From contig NZ_JH376797.1 of assembly GCF_000234095.1 (NCBI RefSeq), forward strand, positions 260,493 through 324,492: 64,000 nucleotides of DNA. Direction: 5' to 3'. Shown in pieces: positions 29,543 to 38,896 of this stretch. Below the pieces are notes generated by a model. It searched no databases, was not told where the DNA came from, and saw nothing but the letters and a program-made list of their open reading frames with translations. The DNA is from Centipeda infelix ATCC 43532. Lineage in GTDB: Bacteria > Bacillota > Negativicutes > Selenomonadales > Selenomonadaceae. Position 1 is the stretch's first letter; each line of letters begins with the position of its first letter. The position numbers and the translations under genes were made by a program.

Positions 29543-29619
29543 GGCGGCATAGCTCAGTTGGCTAGAGCATGCGGTTCATACCCGCAGTGTCCGGAGTTCA
29601 AATCTCTGTGCCGCCACCA
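29543..29619 (+). tRNA. tRNA-Met (CAT), elongator type
   Basis: 77 bases with encoded CCA. Acceptor GGCGGCA (29543-29549) pairs with TGCCGCC (29609-29615). Loop TTCATAC has anticodon CAT at 29577-29579. The fully paired first acceptor base pair and the absence of the three-GC initiator anticodon stem favour an elongator. A lysidine-modified Ile tRNA is less likely but not excluded by the anticodon alone. Confidence 0.9.
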
Positions 29620-29628
29620 TACGAAAAT

Positions 29629-29665
29629 AAAACTCAGTTGATCGGAGTGATTGGCTGAGTTTTTT
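29629..29665 (+). terminator. Terminator of the tRNA-Tyr/Met unit
   Basis: AAACTCAG / CTGAGTTT hairpin with a 17-base loop followed by TTTTTT, 10 bases after tRNA-Met. Confidence 0.75.
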
Positions 29666-29756
29666 CGTGTCTGAGAAAAAGCTCTGTCCAAATCCTTGAT
29701 AGATGAAAATGAAATCATTTTCCACGAAAGTTTGAATAATTCTCCAAAATAACTAA

Positions 29757-29785
29757 TTGATTTTTCTGAATGAGAATGCTATAAT
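29757..29785 (+). promoter_or_regulatory. Promoter of mdh
   Basis: TTGATT (29757-29762), a 17-base spacer and TATAAT (29780-29785). It leaves a leader of about 90 bases before the mdh ATG. The leader contains TGTCAC (29829) and GTGACA (29851), a possible operator or hairpin, and ends with AAGGAGG. Confidence 0.75.
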
Positions 29786-29882
29786 GGTTCCATAGTTAAG
29801 AGCTATTGGTATACCTTGTTCCGAATCGTGTCACTTATTGCTAGGGATGGGTGACAGGAGAGTTGTTTAAGGAGGAAATACT

Positions 29883-30833
29883 ATGAAGGTAACTGTTGTT
29901 GGTGCAGGTAACGTAGGCGCAACTGTTGCGAACGTCGTCGCGCTCAAGAAGTTTGCACGCGAAGTCGTCCTCATTGATATCAAAGAGGGGGTCTCCGAGG
30001 GCAAGGCGATGGACATGATGCAGTGCTCCCATGCGCTGAACTTCGACACGACGGTCAAGGGTGTTACGAACGATTATTCTGCTACGGCGAACTCCGATGT
30101 CGTAGTTGTTACCTCCGGTCTCCCACGCAAGCCCGGTATGACGCGTGAGGAGCTGGTCGGTGTCAACGCAAAGATTGTCAAGAGCGTTGTTGAGCAGGCA
30201 CTCAAGCATTCCCCGAATGCGATCTTCATCATCATCTCCAACCCGATGGATGCGATGACCTACCTTGCACTGAAGTCCACTGGTCTGCCGCGCAACCGTG
30301 TCATCGGCATGGGCGGTATGCTCGACAGCAGCCGTTTCCGTTACTATCTCTCCGAGGCCCTCAACGCGGCAGGACATCCCGCAACCCCGAGCGATGTGGA
30401 CGGCATGGTTATCGGTGGTCACAATGACAAGACGATGGTTCCGCTCGTCAGCATCGCAACGCTGCGCGGCATCCCTGTTACACAACTCCTCTCGAAGGAG
30501 GTACTCGCCGATGTTGTCCAGAAGACGAAGGTCGGCGGTGCAACGCTGACGGGACTTCTCGGCACATCCGCATGGTATGCACCGGGCGCATCCGCAGCAA
30601 CGCTTGTCGAGGCAATCGCACTGGACTCCAAGAAGGTCATTCCGTGCTGCGTCTATCTCGAGGGCGAGTATGGCGAGAAGGAGCTCTGCGTCGGCGTTCC
30701 CATCGTGCTCGGCAAGGACGGTTTCGAGAAGGTCGTCGATGTGAAGCTTGAGGGCGAGGAGAAGGCGAAGTTCGACGAGAGTGTCGAAGCGGCACGCGCA
30801 GTCAACGCACAGCTCGGCGATGCGCTGAAGTAA
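29883..30833 (+). CDS. mdh: Malate dehydrogenase (LDH-like family)
   Basis: NAD-dependent interconversion of malate and oxaloacetate, relevant to the succinate/propionate fermentation typical of selenomonads. It has 316 residues. Rossmann VTVVGAGNVGATVAN is N-terminal. The substrate-loop SGLPRKPGMTR has Arg where lactate dehydrogenases carry Gln, which favours malate. ISNPMDAMTYLALK and the catalytic His in IGGHNDKTMVPL are present. Ribosome site AAGGAGG. It is monocistronic between its promoter and the terminator at 30853. The malate assignment rests on the Arg; lactate activity is a weaker alternative. Confidence 0.93.
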   Translation: MKVTVVGAGNVGATVANVVALKKFAREVVLIDIKEGVSEGKAMDMMQCSHALNFDTTVKGVTNDYSATANSDVVVVTSGLPRKPGMTREELVGVNAKIVKSVVEQALKHSPNAIFIIISNPMDAMTYLALKSTGLPRNRVIGMGGMLDSSRFRYYLSEALNAAGHPATPSDVDGMVIGGHNDKTMVPLVSIATLRGIPVTQLLSKEVLADVVQKTKVGGATLTGLLGTSAWYAPGASAATLVEAIALDSKKVIPCCVYLEGEYGEKELCVGVPIVLGKDGFEKVVDVKLEGEEKAKFDESVEAARAVNAQLGDALK

Positions 30834-30852
30834 GTCTCTTTCGAAAGAATGC

Positions 30853-30890
30853 AAAAGGTCTTTGTGGTTCGCCACAGAGACCTTTTTGTT
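30853..30890 (+). terminator. Terminator of mdh
   Basis: AAAAGGTCTTTGTGG / CCACAGAGACCTTTTT hairpin with a TTCG tetraloop and T-run. Confidence 0.9.
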
Positions 30891-30928
30891 GGAATACGGA
30901 TATTTCTGTGCGAATGAGAGATTTTCCC

Positions 30929-30958
30929 TTGACATTCTGACAGTATTTCCACTATAAT
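30929..30958 (+). promoter_or_regulatory. Promoter of tRNA-Lys
   Basis: TTGACA (30929-30934), an 18-base spacer and TATAAT (30953-30958). The start near 30966 is 17 bases before the mature tRNA. Confidence 0.85.
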
Positions 30959-30982
30959 AGCTATGCGTTTAGAGCGTGCAAT

Positions 30983-31058
<76 letters not shown>

Positions 31059-31087
31059 TGTGCCTTTTATCCGCTTCGCGGTTTTGA

Positions 31088-31117
31088 AAAAGCAGGTTGG
31101 TATGCCAACCTGCTTTT
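31088..31117 (+). terminator. Terminator after tRNA-Lys
   Basis: AAAGCAGGTTGG / CCAACCTGCTTTT hairpin with a short TATG loop. Confidence 0.88.
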
Positions 31118-31148
31118 CGTATATATATGCAAAACAGGAGGATCATTT

Positions 31149-31907
31149 GTGAACATCTTGATACTAAACGATGACGGCATTGCGGCGGATGGAATCCGAA
31201 CGCTCGCACGTCATCTGGCCCAACGCCATGCTGTCACTGTTGCAGCACCCATGCACCAGCAGAGTGGTACATCACATGCATTGACGATCGGACGTGCGAT
31301 TGAGGTACGAGCCGATGAAAATTTTGATGAAGAGTATGAAATTTGCGCATGGGCGATCGATGGCACACCGACAGACTGTGGCAAGCTCTATCTCGATGCA
31401 ATCGCCAAGGAAATGCCGGATGTAGTGCTCTCAGGCATCAATCATGGTTCGAACCTTGGGACAGATGTCATCTACTCGGGAACGGTCGGTGCAGCCTTTG
31501 AGGGGTTCTTTCACGGGATTCCGTCGTTTGCACTCTCCCTGATCGAGAGTAGTGAAATCTCGTATGCAGAGGTAGCGGTGTATTTCGAGCCGTTTATGGA
31601 TAATGTATTGGCGACAATGGATCAGCCGTTTCTGCTCAACATCAATTTTCCAAAGAGACTCGCGGGAGATGCCCCGCAGTTTGTCTTTGCCCGACAGGGC
31701 GAGCGCGATTATGTCAACGCTTTCGAGCGCATCGAGGAGAACGGACGTATACATTACAAGGTTGCGGGCGAGGTTTCGGATACCGACAAGGGGGTAGGTA
31801 CGGATATCTATGCCGTGGAGCACGGGCTGATTTCTGTGACACCGCTCGGTGTAGATATGACGGACTATCCACTGCTGGAGGAATTCGGCAGATTAGGGAA
31901 ACGTTGA
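31149..31907 (+). CDS. surE: 5'/3'-nucleotidase SurE
   Basis: Divalent-metal nucleotide phosphatase of 252 residues. The metal motif ILNDDGIAADGIR is at the N-terminus, with SGTSHALTIG, DGTPTDCGKLYL and LSGINHGSNLGTDVIYSGTV in family order. GTG 31149 follows AGGAGG. The stop TGA is formed inside the repeat that begins at 31902 (GGG AAA CGT TGA), so the C-terminus may have been changed by that insertion. Confidence 0.95.
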   Translation: MNILILNDDGIAADGIRTLARHLAQRHAVTVAAPMHQQSGTSHALTIGRAIEVRADENFDEEYEICAWAIDGTPTDCGKLYLDAIAKEMPDVVLSGINHGSNLGTDVIYSGTVGAAFEGFFHGIPSFALSLIESSEISYAEVAVYFEPFMDNVLATMDQPFLLNINFPKRLAGDAPQFVFARQGERDYVNAFERIEENGRIHYKVAGEVSDTDKGVGTDIYAVEHGLISVTPLGVDMTDYPLLEEFGRLGKR

Positions 31908-31976
31908 TAAATTCAGCACCGTCATCTTGACGCATCTTTGCCCATCTGACGGACTTCATTTTATCAGCGATTTCCT
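31902..31976 (-). repeat. Dispersed palindromic repeat, short copy (75 bases)
   Basis: Reverse-complement relative of the copy at 23986-24147. On the minus strand it reads AGGAAATCGCTGATAAAATG, then AAGTCCGTCAGATGGGC and AAGATGCGTCAAGATG, and ends CTGAATTTATCAACG. It lacks the about 85-base central part of the long copy. Its end provides the surE stop codon. Confidence 0.75.
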
Positions 31977-32012
31977 AGTTGTACCTGACTAATATACTCA
32001 TTGATAATCACT

Positions 32013-32050
32013 ATAAAGAGAGGGGATTGCTGCTTCTCCTCTTTTTTTTT
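32013..32050 (+). terminator. Probable terminator after surE
   Basis: AGAGAGGGGA / TCTCCTCT imperfect hairpin followed by a run of T. TATAAT at 32065-32070 just downstream is the likely -10 for the tetrapyrrole operon. Confidence 0.65.
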
Positions 32051-32113
32051 ATGCCCATTTGCGGTATAATACGAACGTGAATAGGATTCATGTTTTGCTT
32101 TGGGGGAATCTGT

Positions 32114-32776
32114 GTGCTGTATCCGATGAATGTTGATCTGACCGGGTGTCTTGTCATCATCATCGGTGGTGGTGCGGTCGCGGAGCGCAAGGTGCGTGGT
32201 GTCCTTGCGGCGGGAGAGACGGCGTTCGTGCGCGTGATTGCTCCCGAGATAACGGCGCAGCTTCGTACGTCTGTGGACGATGGACGCATCGAGTGGCATT
32301 CGGTGTGCTACACATATGGTATGCTCGAAGGGGCATTTTTGGTCTATGCGGCGACGGACAGCGCTACGATCAATGCCAAAGTTGCAGCCGAAGCAAAAGA
32401 GCGAGGCATTCTCGTCAATGTGATCGATGATCCATCTGCATCCTCGTTTCAGATTCCTTCGTCGGTACGACGCGGAAACTTTCTGCTGACGGTATCGACG
32501 GGCGGGAGAAGTCCTGCACTTTCGCACGCGGTTCGGATGGAGCTTGAGCAGCTCTATCCCGCTTCTTTCGGTGTGTGGCTGGATTGTGTGGCGCGTCTGC
32601 GCCGTGAGATGTGGACAATGCTGCCGACAAGCAGGGAGCGAACGGAATTTTGGCGCATGGCACTGCGTCCACATATTTTGAACATGGTTCACGATGGAGA
32701 GTTAGAGAAAGCGGAGGTTGAGTTACGTAATGCAGCTCTTGATATTGGGGCTAAATCATCGGACAGCTCCGATTGA
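32114..32776 (+). CDS. Precorrin-2 dehydrogenase / sirohydrochlorin ferrochelatase (Met8/CysG N-terminal type)
   Basis: Oxidises precorrin-2 to sirohydrochlorin and may insert iron to make sirohaem. It has 220 residues: an NAD-binding Rossmann core MNVDLTGCLVIIIGGGAVAE with RKVRGVLAAG, then VNVIDDPSASSFQIPSSVRR and GNFLLTVSTGGRSPALSHAV, typical of the family. GTG 32114 is preceded by TTTGGGGGA; the longer frame from ATG 32090 is not supported by a ribosome site. The 3' end overlaps hemA by 47 bases. It consumes the product of the CobA domain at 34941, linking this operon to sirohaem and cobalamin as well as haem. Confidence 0.88.
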   Translation: MLYPMNVDLTGCLVIIIGGGAVAERKVRGVLAAGETAFVRVIAPEITAQLRTSVDDGRIEWHSVCYTYGMLEGAFLVYAATDSATINAKVAAEAKERGILVNVIDDPSASSFQIPSSVRRGNFLLTVSTGGRSPALSHAVRMELEQLYPASFGVWLDCVARLRREMWTMLPTSRERTEFWRMALRPHILNMVHDGELEKAEVELRNAALDIGAKSSDSSD

Positions 32777-34049
32777 TGTGCGTGAGCGGGTCTCATTTTC
32801 TCGTGAGGAACTGCGTTCGGGGCTGATGAGTCTTGGAGAATATGATGGTCTGAGCGGTCTGGTGGTTCTATCCACCTGCAACCGTACGGAGCTTTATGCG
32901 TCTGTAGACGATCACGAATGCGGCGCACAGGCACTGCGGCAGTTCTTGAACGATCTTGCGCAGGGTGGAGACGACCTTGACGAATACCTTTATACCTACG
33001 TCGATGATGAGGCGATTCGTCACCTCTTCCGCGTAGCCTCCAGCCTTGATTCGCTGGTGCTCGGTGAGGGGCAGATACTCTCGCAGGTGAAGGAAGCCTA
33101 TGCGATTGCACGCGAGGCGGGAGCGACGAGTACGGTGCTTAACTTACTCTTTCACCGTGCCATCGCAACGGGCAAGCGTGTACGGACGGAGACGCGCATC
33201 GCGTATCGCTCGGTATCTGTGAGCTATGCTGCGGTGGAGCTTGCCGCAGCCTCGCTCGGCGGGTTGGGCGGGTGCAGCGGTCTGATCTTCGGCGCGGGCA
33301 AGATGGCGGAGCTGACTGCGGAACATCTGCGTTCCCATGGGATCGAAACGATCTTTGTCGCCAATCGCCATATTGAGCGTGCCGAGCGTCTTGCCGAACG
33401 CATCGGAGGGGAGGCAATTCCCTTTGACCGCGCACTGGACTATATGACCTGTGTCGATGTGGTCGTTACCTCGACAGGAGCACCGCACTATGTCATCAAG
33501 GCATGGGAGGCGCGCCGCGTCATGGCGCGGCGGCAGGGGCGCAAGCTCTTCCTCATCGACATTGCCGTTCCGCGTGATGTCGATCCTGAGGTTGCGGGCA
33601 TCAAGGGGATTGAACTCTATAACATCGATGCTCTCGAGGCTGTTGTGGACGAGCATCTCAGTGAGCGTCAGGCGGAGGCGGTCAAGGCGGAGAAGATCGT
33701 GAACGAGGAGGTGGCATCCCTTCTCGAACGCTTCAAATATCTGTCCTTTCAGCCGCTCATGGCTCTTCTCTCGGGACGCTGTGAGCGGATCCGCGAGCGT
33801 GAGCTCAAGCGCGTGAGCGCAAAACTGCCGGATCTTTCGGAGGAGGAACGGCGACAGGTGGAGCATATGAGCCGCATGATTGTACGAAAGATTTTGCGCA
33901 CGCCCATGATGAAGATCCGCGCCTCGGCTGGCACGAAGGACGAGGCATTCTACATCGAGGCGATGCGTGCCCTCTTTAAGTTGGATGCGATAGGAGAGAC
34001 AGGGACAAGTGAACAGCGACACAATCACTATCGGTACGCGGGCAAGTAA
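32730..34049 (+). CDS. hemA: Glutamyl-tRNA reductase
   Basis: First committed step of the C5 pathway: reduces glutamyl-tRNA to glutamate-1-semialdehyde. It has 439 residues. MQLLILGLNHRTAPIDVRER opens the catalytic domain, and the nucleophilic cysteine is in LSTCNRTELYA. SLVLGEGQILSQVKEAY precedes the NADPH domain, and a C-terminal dimerisation helix region follows from about residue 320. ATG 32730 is chosen; TTG 32718 directly abuts the GGAGG and is unlikely. It overlaps both neighbours, indicating a tightly packed operon. Confidence 0.96.
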   Translation: MQLLILGLNHRTAPIDVRERVSFSREELRSGLMSLGEYDGLSGLVVLSTCNRTELYASVDDHECGAQALRQFLNDLAQGGDDLDEYLYTYVDDEAIRHLFRVASSLDSLVLGEGQILSQVKEAYAIAREAGATSTVLNLLFHRAIATGKRVRTETRIAYRSVSVSYAAVELAAASLGGLGGCSGLIFGAGKMAELTAEHLRSHGIETIFVANRHIERAERLAERIGGEAIPFDRALDYMTCVDVVVTSTGAPHYVIKAWEARRVMARRQGRKLFLIDIAVPRDVDPEVAGIKGIELYNIDALEAVVDEHLSERQAEAVKAEKIVNEEVASLLERFKYLSFQPLMALLSGRCERIRERELKRVSAKLPDLSEEERRQVEHMSRMIVRKILRTPMMKIRASAGTKDEAFYIEAMRALFKLDAIGETGTSEQRHNHYRYAGK

Positions 34050-34944
34050 GCTGGCACTGTGGCAGGCGGAATACGTCGCTGCGGAGATTGAAAAACAGCA
34101 TCCCGCTGTGCGTGTGGAGCTCAGGAAAATGACGACAAAGGGCGACCGCATCCTCGATGCCCCGCTCGCAAAGATCGGGGGCAAGGGGCTCTTTACGAAA
34201 GAGCTTGAGCAGGCGATGCTGGCGGGTGAGATTGATCTTGCCGTACACAGCCTGAAGGATATGCCGACGGAAGTCCCTGCAGGGCTCGTCATTGGGGCGA
34301 TCACGGAGCGGCTGGATGCAGGGGATGCCTTTGTCAGCGTTCATTATCGATCGATGGAGGAGCTCCCACAAGGGGCGAGGGTCGGCACATCGAGCCTTCG
34401 ACGACGTGCCCAGCTGCTTGCCGTGCGCCCAGACCTCACGATCCTTGACCTGCGCGGCAATGTCAATACACGCCTTGCGAAGCTCGATGCAGGAGAGTTC
34501 GATGCAATCGTCCTTGCGGCAGCCGGGCTGAAACGCCTTGGGCTTGGTGATCGTATTCGTACGATTCTCCCACAAGCCATGATTCTTCCCGCCGTCGGGC
34601 AGGGGGCACTCGCGATTGAGTGTCGTGCGGACGATATGCAGGTTCTGGGGTTGATCGACTTCCTGCGTGATCCGCAGATGACGGCGGCAGCAGCGGCGGA
34701 GCGTGCATTTCTGCGCCGCGTCGAGGGGGGCTGTCAGATCCCCGTCGGGGTCTATGCCGAGGTCGGCGAGGGGAACATGCTCCATGTCGAGGCAATGATC
34801 GCCTCTATCGACGGGATGCGTGTCTGTCGGTCGCGTTCCATGGGAGCTGTGGATGCGGCGGAGAAGATCGGCGTTGCTCTGGCAGAGGAGCTGCTGGATG
34901 CCGGCGGTCGGGATATTTTGAAAGAGATAGGTATTACAGCATGA
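34009..34944 (+). CDS. hemC: Hydroxymethylbilane synthase (porphobilinogen deaminase)
   Basis: Polymerises four porphobilinogens into hydroxymethylbilane. It has 311 residues. TIGTRASKLALWQAEYVAAE is N-terminal, with KDMPTEVPAGLVIGA, GTSSLRRRAQLLAVRPDL and DLRGNVNTRLAKLD. The dipyrromethane-binding cysteine is in RRVEGGCQIPVGVYAE. GTG start 34009 lies 41 bases inside the hemA end; the stop forms ATGA with cobA-hemD. Confidence 0.96.
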   Translation: MNSDTITIGTRASKLALWQAEYVAAEIEKQHPAVRVELRKMTTKGDRILDAPLAKIGGKGLFTKELEQAMLAGEIDLAVHSLKDMPTEVPAGLVIGAITERLDAGDAFVSVHYRSMEELPQGARVGTSSLRRRAQLLAVRPDLTILDLRGNVNTRLAKLDAGEFDAIVLAAAGLKRLGLGDRIRTILPQAMILPAVGQGALAIECRADDMQVLGLIDFLRDPQMTAAAAAERAFLRRVEGGCQIPVGVYAEVGEGNMLHVEAMIASIDGMRVCRSRSMGAVDAAEKIGVALAEELLDAGGRDILKEIGITA

Positions 34945-36458
34945 GCGGAAAAGTATTTCTTGTCGGCGCGGGTCCGGGCGATCCGCGCCTTTTGACGGTT
35001 GGTGCAATGAACTGCCTGAAGGCGGCGGATGTTGTCGTCTATGATCACCTCGCGGATGAGAGTATTCTCTCCTATGTACCCGCCAACGCAGAGCGTATCT
35101 ATGTCGGAAAGCAGTCCAACAAGCATACAATGCGGCAGGAGGATATCAACGTCCTGTTGGCGGACAAGGCGGACGAGGACAAGATTGTCGTTCGGCTCAA
35201 GGGCGGTGATCCCTTTGTCTTTGGACGCGGGGGCGAGGAAGCACTTGTGCTTCTTGAACGCAATATTCCATTTGAGGTATTGCCGGGCGTGACCTCGGCG
35301 ATCAGTGTTCCCGCCTATGCGGGAATCCCCGTGACACATCGCGGTGTCGCAGTCTCCTTTGCCGTCATCACGGGACACGAAGATCCGACAAAAGCGGAAT
35401 CCCATATACGGTGGAAGCATCTCGCGACGGGTGTCGATACGCTGGTATTCTTGATGGGGGTTGCAAATCTCCCTGTCATCACAAAGAATTTGATCGAAAA
35501 CGGACGCCCTGCCGAGACTCCTGCGGCAATCATCCGCTGGGGGACGCGTGTCAATCAGGAGACTTACGTCACGACTGTGGGCGAGGCGGCTGCGATGGCA
35601 GCGCGTGATGGCATTCGCCCGCCCGCGATCTTCATCGTCGGTGAGGTTGTAAGGCTGCGTGAGCAGCTGCGCTGGTTCGACCGTCCGGATATTCGCCCGC
35701 TTCTTGGCAAGCGCATCCTTGTCACGCGTGCACGCGCACAGGCATCTGCACTGACGGAACAGCTGACGGCACTTGGTGCGTCCTGCATCGAGACACCCGT
35801 GATCCGCATTGCTCCGCCGGCAGATGGCTATGCGGCACTGGATCATGCCATCGAGGACATTCATGTCTATCAATGGCTGATCTTTACGAGCGTGAACGGT
35901 GTGGAACATTTCTTTGTACGCCTTCACCATGCAGGGAAGGACACGCGTGCCCTTGGCTATGCGAAGATCGCGGCAATCGGCTCTGCAACGGCGAAAAGAC
36001 TCCGCTCGTTTGGCATTCATGCGGATATTGTCCCCGAGGAGTTCCGTGCCGAAGCTCTTGTTGAGACACTGACTCCCATTTTGCCGCCGCGTGCGCGTAT
36101 TTTGCTGGCACGTGCACAGGAAGCGCGCGACGTGCTGCCAGAGTCGCTGCGCGCGCATGGGGCAACAGTCGATGTCGCACCTGCCTATGAGACAGTCCCC
36201 GAACTGGACGGCGGTGCAACACTCGCCGATCGCCTGACGCGTGGCGAGATCGACGTTGTTACCTTTACCAGTTCCTCCACGGTCAAGAATCTCGTACAGC
36301 AGCTTGGGAATATCACGCCGCTGCAACAGACAAAAATTGCCTGCATCGGACCTGTTACGGCAGATACAGCGCGGAATTATGCGCTCGAACCTGACATTGT
36401 GGCAGAGAATTATACGATTGATGGCTTGGTCAATGCGATAAAGGAGCACATGCAATGA
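34941..36458 (+). CDS. cobA-hemD: Uroporphyrinogen-III C-methyltransferase / uroporphyrinogen-III synthase fusion
   Basis: Bifunctional protein of 505 residues. The N-terminal CobA/SUMT part (about 1-240) has VGAGPGDPRLLTVGAMNCLK, RLKGGDPFVFGRGGEE and the PGVTSAISVPAYAGIPVTHR loop; it makes precorrin-2 from uroporphyrinogen III with SAM. The C-terminal HemD part (about 255-505) starts at GKRILVTRARAQASALTEQL and includes FTSVNGVEHFF and VVTFTSSSTVKNLVQQL; it cyclises hydroxymethylbilane. The fusion places the branch point to sirohaem/B12 on the enzyme that makes its substrate. This fusion is known in Firmicutes. It overlaps hemB by 4 bases. Confidence 0.95.
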   Translation: MSGKVFLVGAGPGDPRLLTVGAMNCLKAADVVVYDHLADESILSYVPANAERIYVGKQSNKHTMRQEDINVLLADKADEDKIVVRLKGGDPFVFGRGGEEALVLLERNIPFEVLPGVTSAISVPAYAGIPVTHRGVAVSFAVITGHEDPTKAESHIRWKHLATGVDTLVFLMGVANLPVITKNLIENGRPAETPAAIIRWGTRVNQETYVTTVGEAAAMAARDGIRPPAIFIVGEVVRLREQLRWFDRPDIRPLLGKRILVTRARAQASALTEQLTALGASCIETPVIRIAPPADGYAALDHAIEDIHVYQWLIFTSVNGVEHFFVRLHHAGKDTRALGYAKIAAIGSATAKRLRSFGIHADIVPEEFRAEALVETLTPILPPRARILLARAQEARDVLPESLRAHGATVDVAPAYETVPELDGGATLADRLTRGEIDVVTFTSSSTVKNLVQQLGNITPLQQTKIACIGPVTADTARNYALEPDIVAENYTIDGLVNAIKEHMQ

Positions 36459-37426
36459 ATCTGATACAGCGTCCGCGCCGTTTACGTATTTCCTCAGGGA
36501 TGCGCGATCTCGTACGCGAGACAGAACTCTCGCCGCGTGATTTTGTCTATCCGATCTTCGTCGTGCCGGGAGATCATATCAAGGAAGAGATTCCAAGTAT
36601 GCCCGGTTGCTATCACTACTCCGTGGATCAGGTCGCAAATCTTGCACGCGAGATTGCCGCGCACGGAATTCCTGCCGTCGAGGTGTTCGGACTGCCGGAG
36701 TACAAGGACGAGATCGGCTCAAGTGCATGGGATATGACGAGCCCCGTGCAGCGTGCGATTACTGCGGTCAAGGAGGCTGTTCCACAGCTCCTCGTAGTCG
36801 GTGATGTCTGCCTCTGTCAGTATACGAGTCACGGTCATTGCGGTGTACTGCATGATCACTATGTGGACAACGATGTAACCCTGCCGCACCTCGTTCAGAC
36901 TGCAGTCAGTCAGGCGCGAGCGGGGGCGGACATCGTCGCGCCATCTGACATGATGGATGGGCGTGTGTCTGCCATCCGTGCGGGGCTCGATGCTGAGGGT
37001 TTTGTTAACACGAGCATAATGAGCTATGCGGTAAAATATGCCTCGGGCTACTACGGTCCATTTCGCGATGCAGCGGACAGTACCCCCGCATTCGGCGATC
37101 GCCGCCAGTATCAAATGGATCCCGCAAATGTGCGCGAGGCTCTGAAAGAAGCGGCACTTGACGTGCAGGAAGGTGCGGACATTATCATGGTGAAGCCTGC
37201 ACTTGCCTACCTGGATGTCGTACGTCAGGTCTACGAAATGACGGATCGTCCGATCGCGGTCTACAATGTCAGCGGCGAATATGCAATGGTAAAAGCCGCC
37301 GCTGCAAACGGCTGGATTGATGAGCAGCGCATTGTCTTGGAGACGCTTATGAGCATGAAGCGTGCCGGCGCAAAGATCATCATTTCCTACCATGCGATGG
37401 ATGCTGCTGATTGGCTCAATGCATAA
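36455..37426 (+). CDS. hemB: Delta-aminolevulinic acid dehydratase (porphobilinogen synthase)
   Basis: Condenses two aminolevulinates to porphobilinogen. It has 323 residues. The zinc-site cysteines are in [18 protein letters not shown], marking a zinc-dependent type. [18 protein letters not shown] follows, and the second Schiff-base lysine is in [29 protein letters not shown] closes the active-site region. ATG overlaps the CobA-HemD stop, and hemL follows 11 bases downstream. Confidence 0.96.
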   Translation: MNLIQRPRRLRISSGMRDLVRETELSPRDFVYPIFVVPGDHIKEEIPSMPGCYHYSVDQVANLAREIAAHGIPAVEVFGLPEYKDEIGSSAWDMTSPVQRAITAVKEAVPQLLVVGDVCLCQYTSHGHCGVLHDHYVDNDVTLPHLVQTAVSQARAGADIVAPSDMMDGRVSAIRAGLDAEGFVNTSIMSYAVKYASGYYGPFRDAADSTPAFGDRRQYQMDPANVREALKEAALDVQEGADIIMVKPALAYLDVVRQVYEMTDRPIAVYNVSGEYAMVKAAAANGWIDEQRIVLETLMSMKRAGAKIIISYHAMDAADWLNA

Positions 37427-37437
37427 GGAGGTTTGCT

Positions 37438-38757
37438 ATGCGGAGTACAGAAAAATCGAAGACCGCCTTTGCCGAGGCGAAGCAGCATATGCCGGGCGGC
37501 GTGAACAGCCCCGTCCGCTCCTTTGCGAACGTGGGCGGGAATCCGCTCTTTATCGCCCGAGCCGAAGGCTCCAAGATCTATGATATTGACGGAAACGAAT
37601 ACATTGACTACGTCGGCTCATGGGGACCGATGGTTGTCGGTCATGCCCATCCACAGGTGGTAAAGGCCCTTCAGGAGGCTGCAGCGCGAGGTACAAGCTA
37701 CGGTGCGCCAACCCTTCTCGAAACGGAGCTCGCAAAGCTCGTGCAGACCGTCTATCCGTCCATTGAGGTCATTCGCATGGTGAACTCGGGGACGGAGGCG
37801 ACGATGAGCGCGCTCCGTCTTGCACGTGGCTATACGGGGCGCGACAAGATTGTAAAGTTCATTGGCTGTTACCATGGACACAGCGACAGTCTGCTTGTCA
37901 GTGCCGGCTCGGGGATGGCGACGTTTGGCGTGCCGAGTTCGCCGGGCGTGACGAAGGGGACTGCCGCCGATACAATTGCCGTTCCGTACAACGATGAGGA
38001 TGCCATTCGTTCTGTCATGGAACGTGAAGGCGATCAGATTGCGGCAGTTATCATAGAGCCGGTGGCGGGCAATATGGGGCTTGTCCTGCCGCGTCAGGGC
38101 TATCTCTCGCTGCTGCGTGAGCTTACGGAGAAGCACGGCGCACTGCTCATCTTTGACGAAGTCATGTGCGGATTCCGCGCCTCGCTCGGTGGTGCGCAGG
38201 CAGCGTACGGGATTCGTCCAGACCTCACCTGCCTCGGAAAGATCATTGGCGGCGGCCTGCCCGTCGCGGCATATGGTGGACGGCGTGAGATTATGGAGAA
38301 TATTTCGCCCTCCGGTCCCATCTATCAGGCGGGCACGCTCTCTGGTAATCCGCTCGCGATGATAGCGGGCATTGAGACGCTGAAGATCCTCACGACAGAG
38401 CCCGAGGAGGGGAGGGCGGATTACAGCCGCGAACTGACGATCAAGACAAAGGAGCTGCTGCTCGGATGGCAACATGCTGCAAAGGATGCGGGTGTTCCGA
38501 TCTGTGCGCATCAGGCGGGCTCGATGTTCGGCATCTTCTTCATCGACCGTGAGGTCTATGATTACAAGGATGCAGAGGCAGCGGATCAGAAAGCGTTCCG
38601 CATCTGGTTCGAGACCATGCTTGACGAGGGGATCTACCTCGCACCGTCGCAGTTTGAGACAATCTTCTTCTCCGGTGCGCATACGGATGACGATATCGCA
38701 CGGACGATTGCTGCAGCCGAGAAGGGCTTTGCTGCAGTGAAGAAATCACGCGGATAA
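37438..38757 (+). CDS. hemL: Glutamate-1-semialdehyde 2,1-aminomutase
   Basis: PLP enzyme that converts glutamate semialdehyde to 5-aminolevulinate, completing the C5 pathway with HemA. It has 439 residues. Motifs are [44 protein letters not shown] and the PLP lysine in [20 protein letters not shown] 37438 follows AAGGAGG; the longer frame from 37411 lies inside hemB. It is the last gene before the terminator at 38770. Genes after uroporphyrinogen III (hemE onward) are not in the window. Confidence 0.97.
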   Translation: MRSTEKSKTAFAEAKQHMPGGVNSPVRSFANVGGNPLFIARAEGSKIYDIDGNEYIDYVGSWGPMVVGHAHPQVVKALQEAAARGTSYGAPTLLETELAKLVQTVYPSIEVIRMVNSGTEATMSALRLARGYTGRDKIVKFIGCYHGHSDSLLVSAGSGMATFGVPSSPGVTKGTAADTIAVPYNDEDAIRSVMEREGDQIAAVIIEPVAGNMGLVLPRQGYLSLLRELTEKHGALLIFDEVMCGFRASLGGAQAAYGIRPDLTCLGKIIGGGLPVAAYGGRREIMENISPSGPIYQAGTLSGNPLAMIAGIETLKILTTEPEEGRADYSRELTIKTKELLLGWQHAAKDAGVPICAHQAGSMFGIFFIDREVYDYKDAEAADQKAFRIWFETMLDEGIYLAPSQFETIFFSGAHTDDDIARTIAAAEKGFAAVKKSRG

Positions 38758-38769
38758 ATTTTATCGGTA

Positions 38770-38820
38770 TGAGGCTGTTGCATGAGGCTTACCTGCTTTG
38801 TGCAACAGCCTCTTTGTTTT
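38770..38820 (+). terminator. Terminator of the tetrapyrrole operon
   Basis: GAGGCTGTTGC / GCAACAGCCTC perfect 11-bp stem with a loop of about 20 bases, followed by TTTGTTTT. Confidence 0.88.
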
Positions 38821-38833
38821 GAGAAAAGTGCGA

Positions 38834-38862
38834 TTGATCGTAGGAATGGCATATGTTATAAT
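38834..38862 (+). promoter_or_regulatory. Promoter of the flippase gene
   Basis: TTGATC (38834-38839), a 17-base spacer and TATAAT (38857-38862), about 35 bases before the GTG at 38897. Confidence 0.7.
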
Positions 38863-38896
38863 TCAATAGTAGTTTATTGATGATTGTATTGAGGCG

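Noticed and set aside
31714-32692. Minus-strand frames across surE, the repeat and the tetrapyrrole leader
   Set aside because: They cross a terminator and a dispersed repeat, with no start signals or domains.
34752-36455. A 567-codon open frame on the minus strand opposite cobA-hemD
   Set aside because: The plus strand has unmistakable CobA and HemD motifs. Long antisense frames are common with this codon usage, and the antisense product is Arg/Cys/His-rich with no recognisable domain.
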